From Actinomycetota bacterium (GTDB lineage: Bacteria; Actinomycetota; Actinomycetes; S36-B12), in assembly GCA_016717115.1 (NCBI GenBank), contig JADKGE010000001.1, forward strand, positions 372,001 to 436,000: DNA of 64,000 nucleotides. Reading direction: 5' to 3'. A model generated the notes under the pieces. The model did not search any database. It had not been told where the DNA came from and saw nothing but the letters and a program-made list of their open reading frames with translations. This document shows positions 38,045 to 47,150 of the stretch, piece after piece. A program made the position numbers and the translations under genes. The number at the start of each line of letters is the position of its first letter. The first letter of the stretch is position 1.

Positions 38045-39703
38045 GTGGCCGACGGACCGTTGATCGTGCAGAGCGACAAGACCCTGCTGCTCGAGGTCGA
38101 CCACGCCCAGGCGACCGAGTGCCGCAAGGCGATCGCGCCGTTCGCCGAGCTGGAGCGGGCGCCCGAGCACATCCACACCTACCGGCTGACCCCGCTGGGC
38201 CTGTGGAACGCGCGGGCCGCGGGACACGACGCCGAGCAGGTCATCGACACCCTGCTGCGCTACTCCCGCTATCCGGTCCCACACGCCCTGCTTGTCGATG
38301 TGGCCGAGACCATGGCCCGCTACGGACGCCTGCAGGTGAGCAACCACCCGGTCCACGGCCTGGTCCTTCAGGCCATCGATCCCTCGGTGCTCGAGGAGGT
38401 TCTGCGCAGCAAGAAGGTTGCTCCTCTCCTCGGCGCGCGGGTCGACGACTCCACCGTCATCGTGCATCCCAGCGAGCGCGGCCACCTGAAGCAGGCCCTC
38501 GTCAAGCTCGGCTGGCCAGCCGAGGACGTCGCCGGCTACGTCGACGGGGAACGCCACGCGATCGGTCTGCAGGCCGAACTCTGGCAGCCGCGGCCGTACC
38601 AGACCGAGGCGGCAGAGGGCTTCTGGCACGGCGGCTCCGGCGTTGTCGTCCTGCCGTGCGGCGCGGGCAAGACCATCGTCGGCGCGGCCGCGATGGCCCT
38701 CGCGCAGGCGACCACGCTGATCCTGGTCACCAACACCGTCGCCGCCCGGCAGTGGCGTGACGAGCTGCTGCGCCGTACAACCCTGACCGCGGACGAGATC
38801 GGCGAGTACTCGGGCGCGAAGAAGGAGATCCGACCGGTCACCATCGCGACCTACCAGGTGATGACGACGAAGAGGCAGGGCATCTACCCGCACCTCGAGG
38901 TCTTCGACAGCCGCGACTGGGGGCTGATCATCTACGACGAGGTGCACCTGCTGCCCGCGCCGATCTTCCGCTTCACGGCCGACATCCAGTCCAGACGGCG
39001 TCTGGGCCTGACGGCGACCCTGGTCCGCGAGGACGGCCGCGAGGGCGACGTCTTCTCCCTCATCGGTCCGAAGCGCTACGACGCGCCGTGGAAGGACATC
39101 GAGGCCCAGGGCTACATCGCCCCCGCCGACTGCATCGAGGTGCGCGTCACCCTGCCCGACAGCGACCGGATGACGTACGCGATGGCCGAGCCCGAAGACA
39201 GGTACCGCCTCTCCGCGTCGGCGCCCGAGAAGCTGCGCATCACGGAGGAGATCGTCAGGCGGCACGTCGACGACCGCGTCCTTGTCATCGGCCAGTATCT
39301 GGACCAGCTGGCCGAGCTGGGCGAGCATCTCGACGCACCCGTCATCACAGGTGCCACCCCAGTGCGGGAACGCGAGCGACTGTTCGCCGCGTTCCGGGAC
39401 GGAGACGTCCGGGTGCTCGTCGTCAGCAAGGTGGCCAACTTCTCCGTCGACCTGCCCGAAGCGGGAGTCGCCATCCAGGTCAGCGGCACGTTCGGCTCAC
39501 GCCAGGAGGAGGCGCAGCGCCTCGGCCGCGTGCTGCGGCCGAAGGAGGACGGCCGGGCCGCCCACTTCTACTCTGTGGTCACGCGCGACACGGTCGATGC
39601 CGATTTCGCCCAGCATCGCCAGCGATTCCTCGCCGAGCAGGGATACTCGTACCGCATCATCGACGCGGAGGACATCCACGCCGGGAAGTGGGAGGTCTCA
39701 TGA
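38045..39703 (+). CDS. XPB/ERCC3-type DNA repair helicase
   Basis: 552 residues. SF2 motifs are in order: VLPCGAGKTIVGAAA (Walker A), IIYDEVHLLPA (DEVH), RLGLTATLVREDGREGD, FSVDLPEAGVAIQVSGTFGS and QEEAQRLGRVLRPKEDG (motif VI). It matches the bacterial XPB group typified by Rv0861c, a 3'-5' DNA helicase of nucleotide repair type. GTG start at 38045, 41 bases after a palindromic element; the stop overlaps the ClC gene. Confidence 0.95.
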   Translation: MADGPLIVQSDKTLLLEVDHAQATECRKAIAPFAELERAPEHIHTYRLTPLGLWNARAAGHDAEQVIDTLLRYSRYPVPHALLVDVAETMARYGRLQVSNHPVHGLVLQAIDPSVLEEVLRSKKVAPLLGARVDDSTVIVHPSERGHLKQALVKLGWPAEDVAGYVDGERHAIGLQAELWQPRPYQTEAAEGFWHGGSGVVVLPCGAGKTIVGAAAMALAQATTLILVTNTVAARQWRDELLRRTTLTADEIGEYSGAKKEIRPVTIATYQVMTTKRQGIYPHLEVFDSRDWGLIIYDEVHLLPAPIFRFTADIQSRRRLGLTATLVREDGREGDVFSLIGPKRYDAPWKDIEAQGYIAPADCIEVRVTLPDSDRMTYAMAEPEDRYRLSASAPEKLRITEEIVRRHVDDRVLVIGQYLDQLAELGEHLDAPVITGATPVRERERLFAAFRDGDVRVLVVSKVANFSVDLPEAGVAIQVSGTFGSRQEEAQRLGRVLRPKEDGRAAHFYSVVTRDTVDADFAQHRQRFLAEQGYSYRIIDAEDIHAGKWEVS

Positions 39704-41001
39704 GCCAGGGCCAGGCGGTCGAACCAGCGGAACCAGGACCCCTGCGCCTCCAGATGCGTGCCTTCGTCCTCGCCATCGTCATCGGGCTGGTCGCCGCCAC
39801 AGCCGCTTCGCTGTTCATGTGGGTGGTCGACGGCGGTCAGGAGTTCGTCTACAAGACGCTGCCCGAGTCGTTCGGCTGGGAGAAGTTGCCCGGCTGGTGG
39901 GTGCTGCTCCTCCTCCTCGTGGGTGCGGTCCTCGTCCACGTCGCCCGTCGTCTCCCGGGAGCCACGGGCGGCAGCCCACTCAGCGGCTTCCACTTCACCA
40001 ATCCGATCAGCTGGGCGCCCTCGATCCTCCTGGCGGCTCTCGGCACGCTCGTCTTCGGCGCGTCGCTCGGGCCGGAGGGACCCCTCATCGTCCTCGGTTC
40101 GGCCGTCGCCGCGATCCTCGTCAAGCGGGCCAACAGCGACGACATCACCAAGCTCGCGATGCTGCTCGGCGGCATGGCCGCCATCGGCACGATCTTCGGC
40201 AACCCGTTCGTCGCCGCCTTCATGCTCCTGGAGTTCGCCGCCATGGGTGCCGTTCCGTCGGCTGCCCTGGTGCCGGCGTTCGTGTCGCTCGGCGCTGGCT
40301 ACGTCACCCTCGTCGGGTGGGGGTCCTGGACGGGCTTCGGCGTCCACGTCCTGAGCGTGCCCGGCCTGCCCGCGTACGACTCCTTGGAGCCCGACGACCT
40401 CTTCGCCGGACTGATCGTGGCCGTGATCGTGTCGGTCCTAGCTGCCCTCGCGCGCGAACTTGGCGAGCGCACCGACCTCTTGAGCACGAAGCGGCCCACC
40501 GCCGTCCTCTTCGTGGCCGCGGCGGCCACGGCCGGCATTGCATGGGCGGTCGCCACGGCCTTTGACGTGTCCTACGACCAGATCCTGTTCTCCGGGCAGA
40601 CCGGCATGGCCGGGCTCGTCGCCCAGACATCCGCCAGCGCCGTCGTCGCGATCGTCCTCGGCAAGCTCGTCGTCTACGGCCTCGCGCTCGGCGGCGGTTT
40701 CCGCGGTGGGCCCGTGTTCCCAGCGACGTTCATTGGGGTCGGCTTCGGAGTCCTGACGTCATTGGTCTTCACGAACCTGTCCGTCAGCGCCATGGCCGCG
40801 GTCGGCATCTCGGCGGCGGCGACGGTGATGCTCCGGCTGCCCTTCACCTCCGGCATGCTCGCGATGCTGCTCATCGGCGGGGCCGGTCCGGGCATCGCGC
40901 CCTTCGCGATCATCGGGGCGGTCGTGGGCTTCATCGTTCGCCAGGGGCTCGATGCGTTCGACGCCAAGCGTCAGGCAGACGCCGTCCCGGCCACGACCTG
41001 A
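39700..41001 (+). CDS. ClC-family chloride channel/transporter
   Basis: 433 residues with about ten to twelve membrane helices. Selectivity-filter motifs: SLGPEGPLIVLG (GxEGP), and GGGFRGGPVFPATF. The usual GSGIP motif is replaced by a divergent stretch in the first half. It moves chloride, fluoride or protons across the membrane; channel versus exchanger is not settled. ATG 39700 overlaps the XPB stop (ATGA). Convergent with glpD, 6 bases apart. Confidence 0.9.
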   Translation: MSQGQAVEPAEPGPLRLQMRAFVLAIVIGLVAATAASLFMWVVDGGQEFVYKTLPESFGWEKLPGWWVLLLLLVGAVLVHVARRLPGATGGSPLSGFHFTNPISWAPSILLAALGTLVFGASLGPEGPLIVLGSAVAAILVKRANSDDITKLAMLLGGMAAIGTIFGNPFVAAFMLLEFAAMGAVPSAALVPAFVSLGAGYVTLVGWGSWTGFGVHVLSVPGLPAYDSLEPDDLFAGLIVAVIVSVLAALARELGERTDLLSTKRPTAVLFVAAAATAGIAWAVATAFDVSYDQILFSGQTGMAGLVAQTSASAVVAIVLGKLVVYGLALGGGFRGGPVFPATFIGVGFGVLTSLVFTNLSVSAMAAVGISAAATVMLRLPFTSGMLAMLLIGGAGPGIAPFAIIGAVVGFIVRQGLDAFDAKRQADAVPATT

Positions 41002-41007
41002 CCTCCG

Positions 41008-42624
41008 TCAGGCGTGGTGGACACTCGCTCGCAGGTAGGCAGCGGCTGAGTTCTCGATGGTCCCAGCGTCCCAGCCGAGCGTTGCGCCCATGATCGCTGC
41101 GGTGGACTGGACCAGCTCTGGCGTCACGGCATCGAGGTTGAGGCCGACGCGCAGCCTTCGGTCGAGCACGTCGTCCAGGTCGCACGCCCCCTCGCTGAGG
41201 CACGCATGCGCGACCTCGGCGGCCCAGTAGCCCGGAGCATCGGGCAGCGGCGCGCTCAGGTCGGCGCGGGTGGCCATGAGCCCGATGACCTCCCCGACAC
41301 GGCTGCCGTAGCGACGGTCCAGGATGGCCCGCGCCTCCGGGGTCAACGGGAGCGCGTCGTGCGGCACCCGCGCCGCCATGACGGATGACCCGACGAGCGG
41401 AATCAACTGGGTCGTGCACTCCCGGGGAGGCAGTCCCCCGTCGGACAGGACCGTGTCCACGAGGTCGCGCGCCATCACGCGGTAGGTGGTCCACTTGCCG
41501 CCGACGATCGCGAGCACCCCGGGTGCGACGCGCACGATCCGATGCTCGCGCGTCACCTTCGCGGTGTTCCCGCCCACGGCCTGGTCGCGCACGAGGGGCC
41601 GCAGCCCGGCGAAGGTGTACGTCACCTCGTCGTAGGCGACCGGCCGGAGGAGGATGCCGTCGAGCAGGTTCAGGAGGTAGTCGATGTCCTCCCGCGTGGG
41701 CTCGACGGTATCAGGATCCTGCATCCACTCGGTGTCGGTGGTGCCGATCAGCCAATACGTGGGGGACGGGATGACGAAGAGCACGCTCTTGCCGGTCGGG
41801 ATGATCAGTGCCGTCTCGCCGGTCATCGCCGATCGGGGCAAGCGCAGATGCACGCCCTTCGATCGGATCACTCCGACCGCATCGGCGGACCCGGTGAACA
41901 GTGCCGACACCTCCGGCGCCCAGACCCCGACGCACAGGGCGACACTCCGCGTGGTGACGGTGAACTGATCGCCGGTCAGCTCGTCCCTCAGGACGACGCG
42001 GTGCAGGCCGTCGGAGTCATCGTCGAGCCGATCGACGAGTGCGACGTGCGGCGCGACGCTCGCGCCCTGCTGCGCGGCCGTGCGTGCGATCGCAACGGCG
42101 AGGCGGGCATCGTCCATCTGCGCGTCGTAGTACTGCAGGGCCCCGATGAGCGAGTCGGGCCGAAGGCTCGGGAACTTGGCCAGGGCAGTTCGCTTGGTCA
42201 GGTGCCGGTGCCGTGGAAGGACGCTCGAGCCCGCCAGGACGTCGTATGCCAAGAGTCCGGCCCCGATGTAGGCCCGCTCCCACACGCGATGGTGCAGCGG
42301 CAGCATGAAGGGCAGGGGCTCCACGAGGTGCGGTGCCAGCGTGGTCAGCAGGAGGTCGCGCTCGCGCAGCGCCTCCCGGACCAGCGCGACGTTGCCCTGC
42401 TGCAGGTAGCGAAGGCCGCCGTGCACCAGCTTGCTCGAGCGGCTGGAGGTGCCCTCGGCGATGTCGCCCTTCTCGATCAGGCCGACCCTCAGCCCTCGGG
42501 CGGCCGCGTCGAGGGCGGTGCCGCAGCCCGTTGCGCCCGCGCCGACGACAAGGAGGTCGAGGACGCCATCAGCCATGGCCTCGATCGCCGTGCGACGGCT
42601 CTCAGGACCGAGTTTGCTTGTCAT
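41008..42624 (-). CDS. glpD: Aerobic glycerol-3-phosphate dehydrogenase
   Basis: 538 residues. N-terminal FAD-binding LLVVGAGATGCGTALDAAAR and the conserved SSRSSKLVHGGLRYLQQGN motif of GlpA/GlpD enzymes, with the C-terminal helical GlpD domain from about residue 400. It oxidises glycerol-3-phosphate to DHAP, passing electrons to quinone. It lies downstream of the galactoside permease genes on the same strand with a 34-base gap and no obvious terminator, so it may be read through from that operon. Confidence 0.93.
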   Translation of the reverse strand: MTSKLGPESRRTAIEAMADGVLDLLVVGAGATGCGTALDAAARGLRVGLIEKGDIAEGTSSRSSKLVHGGLRYLQQGNVALVREALRERDLLLTTLAPHLVEPLPFMLPLHHRVWERAYIGAGLLAYDVLAGSSVLPRHRHLTKRTALAKFPSLRPDSLIGALQYYDAQMDDARLAVAIARTAAQQGASVAPHVALVDRLDDDSDGLHRVVLRDELTGDQFTVTTRSVALCVGVWAPEVSALFTGSADAVGVIRSKGVHLRLPRSAMTGETALIIPTGKSVLFVIPSPTYWLIGTTDTEWMQDPDTVEPTREDIDYLLNLLDGILLRPVAYDEVTYTFAGLRPLVRDQAVGGNTAKVTREHRIVRVAPGVLAIVGGKWTTYRVMARDLVDTVLSDGGLPPRECTTQLIPLVGSSVMAARVPHDALPLTPEARAILDRRYGSRVGEVIGLMATRADLSAPLPDAPGYWAAEVAHACLSEGACDLDDVLDRRLRVGLNLDAVTPELVQSTAAIMGATLGWDAGTIENSAAAYLRASVHHA

Positions 42625-42658
42625 GTCGTCACTTGTGAGTGCGCACTCGAGCCCGCGC

Positions 42659-43876
42659 TCACCCCTTCAGTCCGCTAGACGCAACGTTCTCTACAAAGTA
42701 GCGCTGCGCGAGGAGGAATACCGTGACGGGGGCCAGCATCGCGGTGATGACACCGGCGAGGACGAGGTTCGGCGTATCCGCGGCGCGTCCGCCGAGCACC
42801 GACAGCGTCAGCGCCAGGACGCTTCCGTCGGTATTGCCGGAGTCGATGATGATGAGGGGCCACACGAACGAGTTCCACGCGTACAGGAAGGAGAACGTCG
42901 ACAAGGTGGCGATGGCCGGGATGGACAGCGGGAAGAAGATCTTCCACAGAACGGTCCAGCGGGAGGCCCCGTCGATCACGGCGGCCTCCTCGAGTTCCTT
43001 GGGTATCGTCACGAAGAACTGCCTCATGAGGAACGTCCCGTAGGCCGTGAACACGAATGGGATGACCAGGGAGGTCAGGGTGTTGCCCCATTCGATGGCG
43101 ATCATGAGCCGGTAGAGGGGGATCAGCAGCACGACGAACGGGATCATGATCGATCCCAGGTACAGCAGGAAGATCTTGTCCCGGCCACGGAAGCGCAGCC
43201 GTGAGAACGCGTAGCCGCCCAGGATGCTGGTGAACACCTGGCCGACCACGACGAGGATGGTGACGAGGACGGTGTTCGTCAGCGAGCGGCCGAAGCCCTC
43301 CAGCTGCATCACCTTGGAGTAGTTGCCGGTCTGGAACTCGACCTCCTCCACGGCGGTAACGGCCGAGGACACCGCGAACACGGGTGGAGCCGCGGGATCG
43401 GCGGGGTCGACGTACGTGCCGCCGATGCGCGACTTGTTGTCGAAGACCGTCACGGATGCGCCGCCGATCGTCGCCGTGAACACCTCCTTGTCCTCCCCGT
43501 CGACCGTGACGGTGGTGCCTGTCGCCGTCACGCTGTCGGCAGGCGCGATGAGCACGATGCTGGGATCGTCGACGCCGATGAACTCGCGCAGGCTCGTGCC
43601 GTTCTCCACGCGCGCGAGGTCGGCCGTGCCTCCCTCGGGGAGCGGGACCGTGAACAAGGGCAGTTGCTCGCCGTTCACGTCGGCCGTCGCTGCGACGTTC
43701 GGCAGCAGCCGGGGCGGATAGGTGAAGAAGTCCTCGGCGGTCTTGAAGGACCCGAAGAAGGCGAGGATGAACGGGACGAGCACGACGATTCCGGCGATCA
43801 GCAGGATCGCGTACGTGGACAGCTGCGCCAGCCACGAACGCCAGGTGCGGATGCCTCGGGTGCTTGGTGCGGACAT
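42659..43876 (-). CDS. Sugar ABC transporter permease, MalG type with large extracytoplasmic insert
   Basis: 405 residues, about 120 longer than usual MalG/UgpE. TM1 (about 20-42) is followed by an insert of about 120 residues (roughly 60-180) rich in beta-type sequence, before the usual NYSKVMQLEGFGRSLTNT start of the permease core. The EAA loop is EELEEAAVIDGASRWTVLWK. By topology the insert lies outside, facing the binding protein. It overlaps the MalF-type gene by 1 base. Confidence 0.9.
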   Translation of the reverse strand: MSAPSTRGIRTWRSWLAQLSTYAILLIAGIVVLVPFILAFFGSFKTAEDFFTYPPRLLPNVAATADVNGEQLPLFTVPLPEGGTADLARVENGTSLREFIGVDDPSIVLIAPADSVTATGTTVTVDGEDKEVFTATIGGASVTVFDNKSRIGGTYVDPADPAAPPVFAVSSAVTAVEEVEFQTGNYSKVMQLEGFGRSLTNTVLVTILVVVGQVFTSILGGYAFSRLRFRGRDKIFLLYLGSIMIPFVVLLIPLYRLMIAIEWGNTLTSLVIPFVFTAYGTFLMRQFFVTIPKELEEAAVIDGASRWTVLWKIFFPLSIPAIATLSTFSFLYAWNSFVWPLIIIDSGNTDGSVLALTLSVLGGRAADTPNLVLAGVITAMLAPVTVFLLAQRYFVENVASSGLKG

Positions 43877-45597
43877 CAGGTCTCCTCCGCGTATCGACGC
43901 TGCCGCCGGAACTGCACGAGCGTGAGCGAGAAGATGAGGATGAACAGGATCCAGGCGACGGCACTGGCCTGACCGAAGGCGTCCTGCTGGAAGCCCAGTT
44001 GATACAGGTAGACCACGGGGGTCAGCGTCGCGTTGTCCGGGAAGCCGACCGGGTTCGGCTGGTTCAACGCGTAGACGATGTCGAACAGCTGCAGCGCGAG
44101 GATCACGGTGCTGGCTACGACGAAGAACGTCGTCGCCCGGAGGGATGGGAGGGTGATGCTGAAGAACCGGCGCACCGAGCCCGCGCCGTCGAGCATGGCC
44201 GCCTCATGCAGTTCCTTCGGGATCCCCTGCATTCCCGCCGTGAACAGCACCGTGTTGAAGCCGAACTGCGACCACCCGAAGACCAGGACCACAGCGAACA
44301 GGGCCACAGAAGGATCGGACAGCCAGCCGATCTCGACAGGTTGCGGCATGGGGTCGCCGGGTACGAACATGTTGATGATCCCGTTGACCCAGCCGATGAA
44401 CCAGTTGACGAACCCGACTGTCGAGTTCAGCATCTGCTTCCAGATCAACGTCACGCCGATCACGCCCGCGACGGCAGGCACGAAGAAGATGGTGCGGAAG
44501 GCCTTCGTGCCCCGGTACCCGGTCTGGATCAGTACCGCGAGGATCAGTGCCGGGATGACTGCGAGTGGCACGGCCAGCACGAGGAAGACGACGATGTTAC
44601 TGATGGATCGCCAGAACAGCGGGTCGCTCGCACCGATGACTCCGAAGGGCGCCGTGAGGATGTCCTCGTACCCCGACGGAAGGGCGTCGGCGGTACTGGC
44701 GATGGAGATACCCAGCGTCTCGATGTAGTTGCCGAACCCCACGAAGGTCGGGCTGGTGATGCCGTCCCACTCGTAGAAGGAGATGACGAGCGAGAAGACC
44801 AGCGGGCCCGCGAAGAACAGGAGGAACCCGATCAGGTTCGGGGACAAGAACAGCCACCCGGATTGCGCCTCCAAGGCGTCGGCCGAGGCGTCGAACCGAT
44901 CGGCCATCCGGGCCGACCACATCGTGATCACGCACCACAGCAGGGCCACGATCGCGATGACGTAGGCCGTGTTGACGGCCGCATCGGCGGCGAACGCGTC
45001 ACCGAGCACCCGCAGCAGGTCCAGGGGCTTGAGCAGCCACAGCCACGCGAGCCCGAACAGGACAACGGCAGCGAGTCCGATCCATCGCATCGCGGTGGCG
45101 ATCGTGAGCAGCGCAGGGGGCGCGTCGGCGCGGGCTGAGTCGGTCAGGCGCGCCTTCAGCCGGCGCGCCACGACGATCCACGCCACGGCGATGGCCAGCC
45201 CGATGAAGGGCAGGAAGGCCTGGTTGAAGGAGGCCGCGAAGTCGTCGAGGTACGAGGCCAGATCGAGCGACTGGAAGAGCAGGACGATGACGAAGATGAG
45301 GGTGAGGTAGTTGACGGTGAACGAGGCCATTCGCCCGCGACGGTTGGACCTGACGAGGAGAACCGCGGCACCGAGATTGGCGACGATGCCCACCGAGGCG
45401 CCGATGCCGATGATCGTGCGCGGCAGGGAGTCGAGCTTCCAGACCGCCCCGAAGATGTTGTAGGCGATCCAGGCGAAGGCGAGCGCTGCGACGACGTGCC
45501 AGATCACGACGATCAGGATGGAGACCCTGACGGGCGGCCGGAGGATTCGACCGGGCAGGGAGAGCAGGGCGGTTCCGTCGACGGTGGTCGCGCTCAT
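43876..45597 (-). CDS. Sugar ABC transporter permease, MalF type with N-terminal membrane extension
   Basis: 573 residues. Usual UgpA/MalF homology starts only near residue 247 (GWLFLSPNLIGFLLFFAGPL) and carries the EAA loop KELHEAAMLDGAGSVRRF. The first 245 residues add about six membrane segments of unknown role. The ATG at 45597 has an AAGAGG site. It pairs with the MalG-type gene downstream; the solute-binding protein is upstream, across a strong hairpin. No ATPase gene lies in this cluster. Confidence 0.9.
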   Translation of the reverse strand: MSATTVDGTALLSLPGRILRPPVRVSILIVVIWHVVAALAFAWIAYNIFGAVWKLDSLPRTIIGIGASVGIVANLGAAVLLVRSNRRGRMASFTVNYLTLIFVIVLLFQSLDLASYLDDFAASFNQAFLPFIGLAIAVAWIVVARRLKARLTDSARADAPPALLTIATAMRWIGLAAVVLFGLAWLWLLKPLDLLRVLGDAFAADAAVNTAYVIAIVALLWCVITMWSARMADRFDASADALEAQSGWLFLSPNLIGFLLFFAGPLVFSLVISFYEWDGITSPTFVGFGNYIETLGISIASTADALPSGYEDILTAPFGVIGASDPLFWRSISNIVVFLVLAVPLAVIPALILAVLIQTGYRGTKAFRTIFFVPAVAGVIGVTLIWKQMLNSTVGFVNWFIGWVNGIINMFVPGDPMPQPVEIGWLSDPSVALFAVVLVFGWSQFGFNTVLFTAGMQGIPKELHEAAMLDGAGSVRRFFSITLPSLRATTFFVVASTVILALQLFDIVYALNQPNPVGFPDNATLTPVVYLYQLGFQQDAFGQASAVAWILFILIFSLTLVQFRRQRRYAEET

Positions 45598-45634
45598 GTC
45601 ACCTCTTCCCGAATGGGGGATGGGTCCTGGGGTT

Positions 45635-45672
45635 GGGGTGCGGGTCAGGGGCAGAGCCCTGACCCGCACCCC
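45635..45672. repeat. 16-bp perfect stem-loop between binding-protein and permease genes
   Basis: GGGGTGCGGGTCAGGG at 45635-45650 pairs perfectly with 45657-45672 around the loop GCAGAG. It lies 12 bases after the binding-protein stop and about 38 bases before the permease start, on their shared transcript. No T-run follows on the minus strand. It probably protects the upstream message or attenuates read-through, giving more binding protein than permease. Confidence 0.8.
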
Positions 45673-45684
45673 GGGTCGTGCGAC

Positions 45685-47070
45685 CTACTCGAAGGCCCCA
45701 GCGGTGGCCTTGCAGATGGTCTTCTGGAACTCGTCGATGGTGATCTTGCCCGTCATGAGCGCGGTCACCTCGTCGCCAGATGCCTTGTCGAATGCCGGCC
45801 AGTTCCCGTTCCACAGCGGGCCTTCGGCAACCGGGTCGTTCTGGATGCCGTCGACGAACGCCTGGTTGTTGGCAGGCGGCGTGTAGGTGAGGAAGGAGTC
45901 GATCGCCGCCTGGTCAACGCGCGACGGGATGTTCGCGCCCAGGGAGGAGATCTTGTTCTGGACGTCGGTGCTCGTCAGAGCCTCGACGAGCTTCCAGGCC
46001 GCGTCGGGGTTGGCCGTCTTGGCGTTCACCACGTAGGCGCCCCAGAACAGCCAGTCCTTGCCGGGAGCCGGACCGGTCGGCAGCGGAGCCACGTCCCAGT
46101 TGAAGCCGGTGATCTCGCGAGCGCCGGGGGTCGCCCAGCGGCCGTTGATGAACATGCCCAGCGTGCCGGCCTTGAAGGGCGGCTCGGCATCCTCGCCGAA
46201 CGGCACGCCAGCGCCAGATGCGTACAGGCCCTGGTAGAACTCGAGACCGGCGATCGACTCAGGCGAGTCGAGGTTGCATGCGGTGCGGTCCTCGTTGAAG
46301 AAGCTGCCGCCGCCGGAGTTCACGAAGTAGCCCCAGTTGGCCCACCACGAGTTGGCGCCGAAGCCCTTGGCCGAAGGCACCTTGTCCGCGATCTGCTTGG
46401 AGACCTCGGCGAACTTGTCCCACGTCCACTCGCCGTTCTTGGCGAGCTCACGCGGATCCTCGGCGCCGGCCTGGTCGATCAGGTCGAGGTTGAGGTATAG
46501 GGCGAAGGTCGAGACGTCACGCGGGACGCCCCAGACGAAGCCATCTGCCTTCATTCCCGTCGCCGGGTCGACCTGGAGCTGGTCCATCGGACCGGCGTAG
46601 AAGTCGGCCGCCGAGAAGCCGGAGGCCGCTGCCTGCGGTGCCGCGTTCAGGATCAGGCCCGCCTTGGCGAAGTCGGCCACGTCAGTGCCGGGAATCCAGA
46701 ACACGTCAGGCGCGGTGCCCGCGGACAGTTCGGTCTTGAGCTTGTCCTGGTAGGGCGAGCCCTCGGAGTTGCCAGCCTCGTAGGTGAGGTTCAGGCCGAT
46801 GCCGGATGCGGTGATCTCGTCCGAGATGCCCTTGTACAGATCGGCCTCGGCCTGGTTGTCCGGCCTCGTGCGCCAGCGCAGGTCGACGGTCTCGGTCGAT
46901 GCCGCTTCGGATGCGCCGGACGCGGCGGCCGATGCAGCGGTCGAGGCAGCATCCGATGCCGCTGCGCTGCCGGCTGCGCTCGAAGAAGAACTGTCGGTGG
47001 CGGTGCTGGCGCACGCGCTCAGCAGCAGCGCGACACCCACCCCGGCCGCCAAGTAACTGCTTTTACGCAT
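45685..47070 (-). CDS. Sugar-binding lipoprotein of ABC importer
   Basis: 461 residues. Signal peptide with lipobox LLLSAC (Cys20), a low-complexity Ser/Ala linker (about 21-57), then an extracellular solute-binding protein family 1 domain (SAGTAPDVFWIPGTDVADFA, FKAGTLGMFINGRWATPG). Context with alpha- and beta-galactosidases, galT and galK points to galactosides as substrates. The ATG at 47070 has AAAGGA upstream. It is first of the importer genes, after the DeoR gene. Confidence 0.9.
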   Translation of the reverse strand: MRKSSYLAAGVGVALLLSACASTATDSSSSSAAGSAAASDAASTAASAAASGASEAASTETVDLRWRTRPDNQAEADLYKGISDEITASGIGLNLTYEAGNSEGSPYQDKLKTELSAGTAPDVFWIPGTDVADFAKAGLILNAAPQAAASGFSAADFYAGPMDQLQVDPATGMKADGFVWGVPRDVSTFALYLNLDLIDQAGAEDPRELAKNGEWTWDKFAEVSKQIADKVPSAKGFGANSWWANWGYFVNSGGGSFFNEDRTACNLDSPESIAGLEFYQGLYASGAGVPFGEDAEPPFKAGTLGMFINGRWATPGAREITGFNWDVAPLPTGPAPGKDWLFWGAYVVNAKTANPDAAWKLVEALTSTDVQNKISSLGANIPSRVDQAAIDSFLTYTPPANNQAFVDGIQNDPVAEGPLWNGNWPAFDKASGDEVTALMTGKITIDEFQKTICKATAGAFE

Positions 47071-47114
47071 GAAGTGTTCCTTTCCGTATTCCCTCGATTG
47101 GGTCCTGCCATCCA

Positions 47115-47135
47115 CTCGGGCCGGTCGGGCCCGAG
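47115..47135. terminator. Hairpin between DeoR regulator and binding-protein gene
   Basis: CTCGGGCC at 47115-47122 pairs with GGCCCGAG at 47128-47135 over a five-base loop. It lies 15 bases beyond the deoR stop on the minus strand. No U-tract follows, so it may be a weak terminator or a processing or stability element. Confidence 0.45.
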
Positions 47136-47150
47136 GGGAAGTTCTGTGGG

